Translations under genes and position numbers: made by a program
Shown: in pieces, positions 9,926 through 20,517 of the stretch
How positions within the stretch are numbered: position 1 is the first letter of the stretch
Layout: every line of letters begins with the position of its first letter
Notes under the pieces: model-generated
The model's database searches: none
What the model was told of the DNA's origin: nothing
What the model saw: only the letters and a program-made list of their open reading frames with translations
DNA from: Coriaria nepalensis
Lineage: Eukaryota; Streptophyta; Magnoliopsida; Cucurbitales; Coriariaceae
Assembly (NCBI GenBank): GCA_027186245.1
Contig: CP114483.1
Span: 28,898,642-28,962,641 of the forward strand
Direction: 5' to 3'
DNA length: 64,000 bases

Positions 9926-12900
9926 AACAAGGAGAAGAAGAAGAGATGATGCTCATGTCATATGTGGAGATGAATGATGCTCAAAGGGGCGGTGTTTGGT
10001 TTCTCGATTCTGGATGCAGTAATCACATATGTGGTGATAAGAGTCTGTTCAGTGATCTGAATGAGAGCTTCAGACAGAAGGTAAAGCTGGGAAATAACAC
10101 AAAGATGGATGTGTTAGGTAAAGGCAATGCGAGATTGCATGTAAGTGGCATTACACACGTTGTTACTGAAGTATTTTTTGTGCCTGAATTGAAAAATAAC
10201 TTATTGAGCATTGGTCAACTACAAGAAAAGGGGTTAACAATTCTCATCCAACATGGAATGCTCAAAATTTATCATCCAGAAAAGGGGCACATAATACAAA
10301 CTAAGATGACAGCAAATCGAATGTTTTTACTGCTAGCAAAACAAATACTGCAGAAGCCAGCATGCCTCTATACATCCACACAAGATTTATCTCACTTACG
10401 GCATTTTCGTTATGGACATTTGAGCTACAAAGGACTAAGGACTCTTCAGTTTAAGAAGATGGTGCATGGGTTACCTCAAATTCAGACTCCAACAACAATT
10501 TGTGCAAACTGCATGGTTGGAAAGCAACACAAAGATCCAATCCCAACGAAGAGCAATTGGAGGGCCATTAAGAAACTTCAGCTGGTTCATGCAGACATTT
10601 GTGGACCAATCTCCCATCTCCAACAGTAAGAAGAGGTATATTATATGTTTTATTGATGACTTTACTAGAAAAACATGGACATATTTTTTAGTAGAGAAAT
10701 CTGAAGCATTAAGCATGTTGAAACGTTTTAAGAGCTGTGTTGAGAAAGAAATTGGAGGATATATTAAATGTTTGAGAACAGATCGAGGAGAGTTCACATC
10801 GCTTGAATTCAATGAATTTTTCACCAAACATGGCAATAAAAGGCAATTGACTATTGCATATGCTCTATAACAGAATGGAGTAGTTGAAAGGAAAAATCGA
10901 ACTGTCAATGAACATGGTTCGATGCATGTTTTCTGAAAGAAAGATTCCAAAGACTTTCTGGCCAGAGGTAGTAAACTGGACAATACATGTTCTAAATCGG
11001 AGTCCTACTTTGGCTATAAAGAATCAAACGCCTGAGGAAGCCTGGAGCGGAAGCAGACCTTCAGTTAAATACTTCAGAGTCTTTGGATGTATGGCACATG
11101 TGCATGTTCCTGATGAGAAACGAAAAAAACTAGATGCGAAGAGTTTTGCCTGTGTGTTTTTGGGAGTAAGTGAAGAGTCTAATGCATATAGACTTTATGA
11201 TCCAATTGGAAAACAAATTGTGGTTAGCAGAGATGTAGTGTTTGAGGAAGGTAAGTCTTGGAGTTGGGATACAAGTTATGAAGAGCACTTACTGGTTGAT
11301 TTAGAATGGGATGAACAAGGAAATAATGAAGCAGCAAACACAGAAAATGAGGGAGCAGTGAGTGGGGAAGAAGAGGAAGTTGCTGAAGAACTAATTGGTA
11401 GTCCTCAAACTGAGGAAAATATAGGAAAAGCTTCTAGTCCATATGAGGGGAGAAATAGAGTGTTGCCAAGGTGGATGAGAGATTATGTAACTGGGATGGA
11501 CTTTCAGAGGATTTGGAAGAAGAAGTTTTTGATGTCAACTTGGCTTTGTTTGCTTCAGCAGATCCAGTGCATTTTGAAGAGGCAGTGAAACATGACGAAT
11601 GGAGGACAGCTATGGACATAGAAATACAAGCTATAGAGAAGAACAATACATGGGAACTCACTAATCTTCCTACAGGGGCAACAAAGATTGGACTGAAATG
11701 GATTTATAAAACCAAACTCAAGGAAAATGGAGGAGTGGACAAGTTGAAAGCTCGTTTGGTGGCAAAGGGGTATGTGCAATAACAAGGGATAGACTATACA
11801 GAAGTATTTGCACCAGTTGCAAGAATGGACACAGTGAGAATGATTGTGGTTCTAGCTACTCAAAGAGGGTGGCCCTTGTATCAACTTGATGTCAAATCTG
11901 CCTTTTTACATGGGGATCTTAATGAAGAGGTGTACGTGAAGCAGCCAAAGGGTTATGAGCTAAAGAACAGTCCTAAAAAGGTTTACAGATTGAAGAAGGC
12001 TCTATATGGACTGAAATAAGCTCCACGGGCTTGGTTCAGTCGCATTGAAGCTCATTTCATAAGTGAAGGGTTCAGGAAGTATTATAGTGAGCACACTTTG
12101 TTCATTAAAGCAAATAAGGAGGTAGGATTCTCATTCTCAATTTATATGTTGATGATTTAATATTTACTGGCAATGATGAATTGATATTTGTTGAATTTAA
12201 AAATTCTATGTTAAGGGAGTTTGACATAACTGATTTAGGGAGAATTAGAATAGAAATTTTATAGAGGCCAGATGGAATTTATATTTGCCAGAGGAAGTAT
12301 GCTTTAGAGGTGTTAAAGAGATTTAGGATGGAGAACAGTAAACTCAGTTTATAATCCTATCGTTCCAGGTTGTAAACTTTTTAAAGATGAGAATGGGGTT
12401 CGTATTGATGAGACTATGTTTAAGCAAATGGTGGGAAGTCTCATGTATTTGACAGCTACAAGGCCAGATTTGATGTTTGCAGTGAGCTTGATTAGTAGGT
12501 TCATGGCCAGACCAACTGAATTGCATTTGATGGCAGCTAAAAGGATATTGAGGTATTTGAAAGGAACTATTGGACTTGGAATTTTCTATAAGAAGGGAGG
12601 GACTAGTGAGGGTCTGGTTGGGTATATAGATAGTGACTATGCAGAAGATATAGAAGGTAGGTTCATGGCCAGACCAACTGAATTGCATTTGATGGCAGCC
12701 AAAAGGATATTGAGGTATTTGAAAGGAACTATTGGACTTGGAATTTTCTGTAAGAAGGGAGGGATTAGTGAGGGTCTAGTTGGGTATACAGATAGTGACT
12801 ATGCAGAAGATATAGAAGATAGAAAAAGCACATCAGGTTATATCTTCATATTGGGATCTGGAGTTGTTGCATGGTCTTCGAAAAAGCAACCTATAGTCAC

Positions 12901-13255
12901 ACTTTCAACCACATAAGCATAGTTCATTGCCGCTGCTGCTTGTGCTAGTCAACCTGTTTGGATGAAGAGAATAATTGAGAAGTTGGGTCTAGAGGAAAGA
13001 AAATGTACTACAATTTTTTGTGATAATAGTTCCACAATTAAATTGTCAAAAAATCATGTGTTACATGGGAGAAGCAAACACATCGATGTGCGCTTTCATT
13101 TTCTCCGTGATCTCACACGAGAAAAATTAGTTGAATTAGTTTATTGTGGAACACAAGATCAGCTGGCAGATATAACGCCAAAGCCTCTCACAGTGGATGC
13201 ATTTCAAAGGTTTCGAAGTCCGTTGGGAGTTTGTCAAGTTCCTGAGTTAAACTAG
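9926..13255 (+). pseudogene. copia pol remnant: protease, integrase, reverse transcriptase, RNase H
   Basis: The protease is seen as WFLDSGCSNHICG (from about 9999). The pre-integrase zinc region has HLRHFRYGHLSYKGL and CANCMVGKQH (10390-10530). The integrase follows at 10560-11240 (LVHADICGPI, FIDDFTRKTW, LRTDRGEF, NGVVERKNRT). Reverse transcriptase is at 11600-12480 (WIYKTKLKENG, ARLVAKGYV, LYQLDVKSAFLHGDL, ALYGLK then stop, APRAWF, LMYLTATRPDL), and RNase H at about 12600-13255 (DRKSTSGYIF, VTLSTT, ADITPKPL). Stops lie at 10868-10870, 11780-11782, 12017-12019 and 12914-12916, with frameshifts near 10625, 11500 and 12140. The RT/RNase H junction carries an exact in-frame tandem duplication of 162 bp. 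Confidence 0.88.
12495..12818 (+). repeat. 162-bp in-frame tandem duplication inside copia pol
   Basis: Copy one is 12495-12656 and copy two is 12657-12818, offset exactly 162 bp (54 codons). Both contain FMARPTELHLMAAKRILRYL and the first RNase H segment DSDYAEDIE. I count five base differences between the copies. The duplication repeats the reverse-transcriptase thumb/connection and the start of RNase H, and the frame stays open through both. Confidence 0.95.
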
Positions 13256-13285
13256 TTATGTTGGTAACTAATTTAAGAGAGAGAA

Positions 13286-13516
13286 TGAAGAGAAAGTTTA
13301 GGGATTAGTTATAAATTTAATTATGTTTGAATAAGTCCTAGTCTTTAGGATTACTTGTTGAGTGTCTCCTATTTTTCTAGTTGAATTCTTCATGATGAGC
13401 ATCGTGAGTCAATTCTTTTATTTTTTTTTGTTTTAAGTTAATAAGAGGTTATATAAGCCTAAATTTATTCAATAAAAGAAGATAGCTAGAATACTTTTAT
13501 GCTTCAATTCCTAACA
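13286..13516 (+). repeat. 3' LTR of copia element 8806-13516
   Basis: This repeat matches 8806-9036 end to end, starting TGAAG right after the purine tract and ending AACA. Confidence 0.92.
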
Positions 13517-16500
13517 CCTCCGAGTTGGAGAGTCGGAGACTGGAGAGGGAGGGAGTATTCACGTCCCTCAAACTTTAAAATAATTAATATTTTAACTTTA
13601 AAATATTATAATTTTAAATACTAAAATTCTGAAATTTTTTATTAATTTTTTTTTTTTTACATGCGTTCTAATTTTTATTTAAACTTTTGGATTCCTTAAT
13701 TTTTTTTTAATTTATATTTTTTTTCCTGACTCTGCTACGAGTAAAAATAATCGCCCACCATGCATATATCATGTACAATCATTGTCACATGGAAAAGAAA
13801 AAAAAAAGAAAAAAAAAGGTCTGTTTGGTTGACTGGAAAGTGGAAAACCAATTAACTTTGCATGCGAAAGTTGATGAAGAAAGACCAGAGCAACACAGCG
13901 AACAGAGTCTCTGTAGTAATAAATGGCACGTGAAGTTCAGGTTTTAGGGCAAAAAGAAGGAAACATCCTTGACGCTGCATGCAAGAATTTAATGCACTCT
14001 ACTACTTAAGCACTTTTCATTCTAATTAATCCCTTCCACGTGCTTTTTTTTTTCTTTTTCTTTTTGTCTAAGAAAACTAGCAATCATTTTGATTTTTATG
14101 GGCTTCGATTTTTGACTTGAAAACGTGATTCAATTTTTATTTATTAATTTATTTTCTCATCTTCCTTTGATCCTTCCTTTGTTTCACGTTTTCTCCAGTC
14201 AAAAACCAAGTCTATAATAAAAAATTATACTTTATAAATTGTAATCAAAACGAAAATGCTGAATTATTTACTAATTAATTCCCTTTTCTTATTCTCAATA
14301 TATATATATACCGGAACAAGAAAAAAAAAATTTAAAAGGGAAAAAAGCTTATTATATAAAATTAAAGATGAAAAAAAAAAGATTTTACTTAATTTTTAAT
14401 ATTTTATTATAAATTTTTAATATTTTTAATAAAATTAAGGACGGGTAATTTTTTTCTTTCCCTTCCGTCCATCATATAAAAATAAAAGTTAATATTAAAA
14501 TTAAAATATATCCCCATAAGTACTATTATTTTAAGTATAAGATAATCAAATATTTAATTAATAATCAGGATTTAGGATTTATGATTCAGTAAATGCCGGT
14601 AAAGTATATAATCAAATCTAATATATTAATATGTAAGTAAATTTTGTGTTGGGTTATAGAAAAGAGAGTTAAAATTAGGATATTAAATATACTTATAATC
14701 TTATTATATTTAATATATTTAGAATTAAACTTCATTCTTTATTAAAAAGATTAGATCCTAATATTTTAACAAAATTATTTAAAAATATAAAAATAACTTA
14801 ACACTAATTTATTTTTAATTATATATCTATTAAGAATTTATGGAAACAAAATTATATTTAAAAAAATTATAAATATTTTAATAAAATGACCGTAAAAATA
14901 TAAAATTTTAAAAGATGTGTGGGCAGCTAGTTCCCAACGTGTATCCGTCAATGGCTCCGCCTCTACTTAATGCAATATATTCAAAACACCTCAAGGCTCA
15001 AACTCGGGCTAGTCTACAAACAAGATCATTGTTAGAAGTTAAAAATGACCGATTACAAGATCTGAATTTAGGATGATAAAGTCAGTAACCAGTTCTTACT
15101 ACTACTCAAATCTAATAGGCTTGAGAGATTCTCCGGGTAGCTAGTTGAAATATATCATATGAACCAATTAAATCCAAAATCCCTAGACTATAGAGTTAAC
15201 ATCATCACCATATATGGATATGTATATAGACAGTGGTCCCTAAAATCCTGTCTGCTAGAGCAATAACAGAGAACGGAGACCCATTTTGGTTGTCACAATT
15301 GGCTCTTCCATATTGTGGATAGCGGCTGTAAGGTCACTGTCCTCCTAACGCTTGTATAATTTTCCATGAAAACCTAACCCTTGATAGGGATTTTTGGGAA
15401 GGAAATTATTGACCGACTCCCTTCCAAAGAACTAATTCCTTGATTCTTCCACTTTGACCGTTGAAAGTTAAAGCTACTTTGAAATAGTTATAATTCGATT
15501 GCAAACTTACTAGCTTCAAATTTTGGATGATATATATATATATATATATATATAAATCCTAAGCTTAACCTACGTAAGAAAAGTATAATTCACAAGCAGC
15601 AAGCAACCGTGCCGTGGCCGTTGGGTATAAGCTACTGCCGTCTATTGATGACCAAATTATAGGCTAGTAGAGATTATTCCAAAGTCTGCAACTATATATA
15701 TATATATATATATATTGAATTTGTCATCATCTTTAATTTTTATTAAAAAAACAATTATTTAATATTTATGTTCCTCTTTAGAAGCTGTCTCTGTCTTCTC
15801 CAATATTTGTGGTGTAAAAGGAGCTATTGACTTGTTACAACATGTATGGAGATAAACAGATAAATAATAGTTAATTAATTAATTAATTAATTAATTATTA
15901 AGAAGAAAGATTAAGACGGAAGGATAATGTAATGTCTATTGAGTTGAGTTATTATAATATCATTAGATTCTTTGTTCGGACTATTCAAAATGACGCCTAT
16001 GACGGTTGCTAACAGTCAGTCTCCATGTCTTCTTGCTAAATAAAATCAAACAAAACTTATGTCATGTAATAACTAATTATAATCAATAGAGTAGGATTAA
16101 GTACATCTTACTTCATAACCACTGGGTTTGTATACATATCCCCTAATATTTGGCATTGGCATGCTTAACATAATCTCTTTGAAAAAAACCAATACATATT
16201 TAAAATGTGAATGTATTCAAAATGTGTAAAGAGGTACTGTCCCTTTGGAGTATTATTGTAAAGACTTAGAACATATTATAAATTTGGATAATAATTTTAT
16301 CATAATATAATTTATATGACGAAATTTAAAAATAATATTAATAAATTTTCGTTACAATATCATCAACTCTAAATTCTAACATCATAAACTTCATTTCTTA
16401 CAAAAAATAAAAAAAATAATAAAATAAAATATTAACAGACACAACCCTACCTAATTAGTATTATTAATAAAGTCGAAACCCTCAAGTACACACATCACAT

Positions 16501-18356
16501 GATATGATTAGTGTTAGAGTTTGTATTTACCCAACATCTTAAAATTGGATCGGCTAATATAGTTTATACATGTAATCCGAACATCTTCTTTCTTTTAAGT
16601 TAGTTTTGGGAAGTGAATTCTAGCGAACCCATTTATCAATTACCCTAAACATTAATCTAAAACTAATCTTAATTAGGAAACAGGATATATGGAAAAAAAC
16701 TGGTTCTTTGTTTGGAGACCCGTGAAAAATGTTGCGAATCACGTAATTTAAGAATGGAAAAATCCAAAGTGAGTTAAGAAACCACGGAGGAAATGAGGCA
16801 CACGTGATTGTCGGATCAGATTCTTGTGCAAAATTTCCGAATTCCGAATCATCTTTGCCGTGGTTTTTATGGTACTCCTTCTCTACTCTACGTGCTAGCT
16901 AGCTGTATTTGATCACCTTCCCCACTTGGATATATTTTGTAGCAGACAGTAAGATATTATGTTGTATCATGCATATTGCATAGATTGACTAATGTATCAT
17001 GCACGATATTTTACGTGTTTATAAGTATAACAAAATGTTAGGCAGGATGTTCGGAACTTGGTTACATATGCATTACATGTTATTTAGAGCCAGTTTCTTG
17101 TAAGAAACACTAATCCAAAAATTTGGGATTTCATGCAAGAGAAACAAACATGTATATATATATATGTACGTATTTAACACGTGTTAATGTGCAAGTAGAT
17201 GTAGTTGACCGGAAAACAATATTTGAAAATGAAATTAGATTTAGATGATCGGTAAAGATTCACGAAAAATAAGGTTCCATGAGAAGCTTGGTTTCGACAA
17301 TCATGCAGATTTCAAGCTTAGGTTGCTTATATGTTTATTTTTTTATTTGAATATATTTAAGATATTTTGTCAAAAATAATAAATATATATATAATTTTTT
17401 TTTTAACAATGAATATTGAATAATAATGAAAGAGTTATCAATATATATATATATATTGATGGATGATTAAAAATAAAATAAAATTTAAAACATAGTTTAT
17501 ATTCAATGAACAAAAACCTCTTTTACTACAACATGCCTAAGATTGTCTTTCGACTTCTTTCCTATATACATGGTATAGAATTTCATGTCCTTGTTGCTCT
17601 ATATATGAATAAGAGTTATTACAGCACTAGAAAGAAACTTTATCATTTATGATATGATAACATATTATCATAACTCAGGCATATTTTAATTGGAATCAAA
17701 ATATATATATATTTTTTGTTTTTTTAAAAGTTTAGCTTTTAAAAGAAGAACACTTTCTAAGATCATAATCAAGAAAATAAAATAAATATATTATCAATTT
17801 GGTTAGCAATGACTCTTTCAAACCAAAATCCGTTTACCTGAAGAAACAAAGTCATCTTTGGACCCTTGGTTGGTAGATAGCAAGATAGTATCATTATCAA
17901 AGCAGTAGCAGCAAAGTCACTTTTTTATTTTATTTAAATAAATAGAAATGTGTTATCATAGTAAACTGCCGGGAAAGACAGCTAACCATCACAATCCAAA
18001 CCCAACAAACTTACACGAAAACAGCCGCGTGGTTGGTCGACGCGTACCCCCCCGCCCCCGGACTTCTCTTCCCTTAATACTTTCTGTTCAACGCTGACAT
18101 GGCGTCACCCTTACCCCACATGTCCCCCTCTTTTCTGCCACGTCTACGCGTTATGGGCCCCCACCTTGTCCCCCTCCTCCCCCTACACCCTTCCCTCCCC
18201 CATGTTTTTCATTTTCTTTTTTGCTTCTCTTTCTCCCTCTCTATCTCCATCCCATTCCCGTCCGTATGTCCTTCCGTGACCTTCCTTCCAAATTCCAGTA
18301 CCCTTTTTCCCCTGGGTCCCACCCTTCCCCTTCCCCCCCCGCCCAGTGCTCACCAA
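13517..18356. other. AT-rich intergenic region and distal GH3 promoter
   Basis: No protein-coding gene is recognised over 4.8 kb. The first 230 bases (to about 13745) end CTGACTCTGCTACGAG and resemble the CCGCCAC-type ends of old plant repeats. A related phrase, GGCTCCGCCTCTAC, occurs near 14953. Simple repeats include TA runs at 15530-15555 and about 15694-15715, a TTAA-type run at 15871-15897, and a TA run near 17440-17456. Possible control sites include TGTCTC at 15786-15791, a G-box next to TGTCGG at 16801-16814, and a palindromic G-box at 17174-17187. The last 300 bases before the TATA box are strongly C/T-rich. Confidence 0.6.
16801..16814 (+). promoter_or_regulatory. G-box next to an auxin response element (CACGTG-AT-TGTCGG)
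   Basis: CACGTG at 16801-16806 is followed two bases later by TGTCGG at 16809-16814. TGTCGG is the high-affinity binding word of auxin response factors, and G-boxes are known to act jointly with such sites. It lies about 1.7 kb upstream of the GH3 start codon, so a role in GH3 control is an inference. Confidence 0.4.
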
Positions 18357-18364
18357 TATAAAAG
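18357..18364 (+). promoter_or_regulatory. TATA box of the GH3 gene
   Basis: TATAAAAG lies 157 bases before the GH3 start codon in an otherwise C/T-rich promoter. Transcription would be expected near 18390, giving a leader of about 130 bases. Confidence 0.7.
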
Positions 18365-18408
18365 GCATCATATCCCACTCCCAAAATCTCACTCCATCAC
18401 CTTCACTT

Positions 18409-18467
18409 CTGTCCTCATTTCTTTCTCTCTCTAACCTCTGTCCTCATTTCTTTCTCTCTCTTGTCTC
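18409..18467 (+). promoter_or_regulatory. pyrimidine-rich GH3 leader with duplicated 24-mer and TGTCTC
   Basis: A 24-base C/T-rich segment beginning CTGTCCTCATTTC occurs at 18409-18432 and again at 18438-18461. It is followed by TGTCTC (18462-18467), the classic auxin response word. These lie downstream of the TATA box, in the probable 5' leader. Such CT tracts are common in plant leaders, so the regulatory meaning is uncertain. Confidence 0.45.
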
Positions 18468-18520
18468 TAGCTCTAATCTTCAATTTTGAGAATTTTCAGA
18501 AGAAAAGAAGAGAACAAATA

Positions 18521-20517
18521 ATGGCCGTTGATTCAACTCTGTCGTCTCCACTCGAACCTCCAGCGTGCGATAAGGATGCCAAGGCGCTCCGATTCATCGA
18601 GGAAATGACCCGAAACGCCGATTCGGTCCAGGAGAGGGTTCTGGCCGAAATCCTGACCCGAAACGCCGAGACCGAATACCTCAAACGCTACAAACTCGGT
18701 GGCTCCTCTGACCGTGATTCCTTCAAATCCAAAATTCCGGTCATTACTTACGAAGACCTTCAGCCTGAAATCCAGCGTATCGCTAATGGCGACCGCTCTG
18801 CCATCTTGTCGTCTCACCCCATTTCTGAATTCCTTACCAGGTAAAGATTTAAATAATAATAATAATAAATAAAAGAAAAATCAATATGCCTTTTTATTAT
18901 TAAAATTAACATTTATTTTTCACTTGCAGTTCTGGAACCTCTGCTGGTGAGAGAAAATTAATGCCGACGATTAAGGAAGAATTGGATCGTCGTCAACTTC
19001 TATATAGTCTTCTCATGCCAGTTATGAATCTGTAAGTATTACATTTAAATACGTAACTTATGACTAAATTAATATACAAAAAATGCGGGAAATATAAATA
19101 AATTAATTAAATTAATATATATATATTTTAATTTTGTGACAGTTATGTGCCTGGGTTGGACAAAGGAAAAGGCCTATATTTCCTATTTGTGAAATCCGAA
19201 ACAAGGACTCCCGGTGGGTTACTAGCCCGACCGGTTCTAACCAGCTACTACAAAAGCGAGCATTTCAAAACCCGGCCATACGACCCTTACAATGTGTACA
19301 CCAGCCCGAACGAGGCAATTCTCTGCTCCGACTCATTCCAAAGCATGTACACTCAGATGATCTGCGGCCTTCTCGAACGGGAGAAGGTCCTCCGCCTCGG
19401 AGCAGTTTTCGCATCGGGCCTACTTCGTGCTATACGATTCCTTCAACTTAATTGGCCGGAGCTCGTTAATGACATTCGGGCCGGTACTTTAAACCCTAAG
19501 ATCACCGACCCGTCATTAAAAGATTGCATGTCTAAAATCCTAAAATCCGACCGCGAACTGGCGGAATTTGTCGCCAGTGAATGCTCAAAGGAAAATTGGG
19601 AGGGGATTTTGACCAGAATTTGGCCCAACACTAAATATGTAGATGTAATCGTCACTGGAGCAATGGCTCAGTATATCCCGACACTGGACTACTATAGCGG
19701 TGGTTTACCCCTCGCGTGCACTATGTACGCTTCTTCAGAATGTTATTTTGGGCTCAATCTCAACCCAATGAGTAAACCATCTGAAGTTTCTTACACCATA
19801 ATGCCAAACATGGCCTACTTTGAGTTCTTACCTCATGACCCGAACTCCCTCGGGTTGACTCGTGACTCACCGCCTAGACTCGTTGACTTGGCCGACGTTG
19901 AGGTCGGTAAGGAGTATGAGCTCGTGATCACGACCTATGCCGGGTTGTGCCGGTACCGAGTTGGGGATATCCTCCGAGTGACCAGGTTCCACAACTCGGC
20001 CCCTCAGTTCCATTTCGTCAGGAGGAAAAATGTCTTGCTCAGCATCGACTCCGACAAAACAGACGAGTCCGAGTTACAAAAGGCAGTCGAGAACGCATCC
20101 CAGCTTCTGAAGCCGTTTAATGCGAGCGTGGTGGAGTACACGAGTTTTGCCGATACAAAGACGATCCCGGGCCATTACGTGATTTACTGGGAGCTTTTGG
20201 TGAAGGATATGGAGAATTCTCCGGGAGAAGAGGTTATGAACAAGTGTTGTTTGGCTATGGAGGAAGAGTTAAACGCGGTTTATCGGCAAGGAAGAGTGGC
20301 AGATCATTCGATCGGGCCGCTAGAGATCAGGGTAGTGAAGAACGGAACATTTGAGGAGTTGATGGATTATGCAATCTCTAGAGGGGCATCCATCAATCAG
20401 TACAAGGTTCCAAGGTGTGTGAATTTCACTCCCATAGTTGAGCTTTTGGATTCCAGGGTGGTTTCCACGCATTTTAGTCCAAGTCTGCCACATTGGACGC
20501 CGGAAAGGAGACGGTAA
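18521..20517 (+). CDS. GH3.1: indole-3-acetic acid-amido synthetase, GH3 family
   Basis: The enzyme is an acyl-adenylate-forming amido synthetase of the firefly-luciferase fold. Group II members activate indole-3-acetic acid with ATP and join it to amino acids, lowering free auxin in the cytosol. Exons are 18521-18840, 18930-19031 and 19143-20517. Introns are GT...AG (88 and 111 bases), and the product is 598 residues, normal for the family (about 600). Nucleotide-binding motifs are intact: motif [11 protein letters not shown] at about 107-116, motif II YASSE at 336-340, and motif III YRVGD at 412-416. The ATG at 18521 gives the conserved MAVDS-type start; an in-frame ATG at 18461 lies in the leader. 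The N-terminus and [13 protein letters not shown] resemble GH3.1-like proteins, but assignment to .1 rather than .5/.6 needs a tree. Family members are usually auxin-induced, in line with nearby TGTCTC/TGTCGG words. Confidence 0.93.

Larger units (their letters stand above)
8806..13516 (+). mobile_element. complete but inactive Ty1/copia retrotransposon (two LTRs)
   Basis: The element is bounded by 231-bp direct repeats beginning TGAAGAGAAAG and ending CTAACA. A primer-binding site TGGTATCAGAG, complementary to plant initiator Met-tRNA, lies at 9040-9050. A purine tract AAGAGAGAGAA at 13275-13285 directly precedes the 3' LTR. The internal order is gag, zinc knuckle, protease, integrase, reverse transcriptase, RNase H, which is the copia order. 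The flanking five bases are CCTTC and CCTCC, a near-perfect target duplication. By eye, the LTRs differ at about 12 substitutions and two 2-bp indels. Stops in gag and pol make it non-autonomous. Confidence 0.92.

Noticed and set aside
10471..10983. 170-codon minus-strand ORF
   Set aside because: It is antisense to the copia integrase, which has clear plus-strand motifs.
12344..12688. 114-codon minus-strand ORF
   Set aside because: It is antisense to the duplicated copia polymerase segment; its internal repeat comes from the 162-bp duplication.
18099..18434. 111-codon plus-strand ORF before GH3
   Set aside because: It is Pro/Ser/Phe-rich because the promoter is C/T-rich, and it starts upstream of the TATA box.
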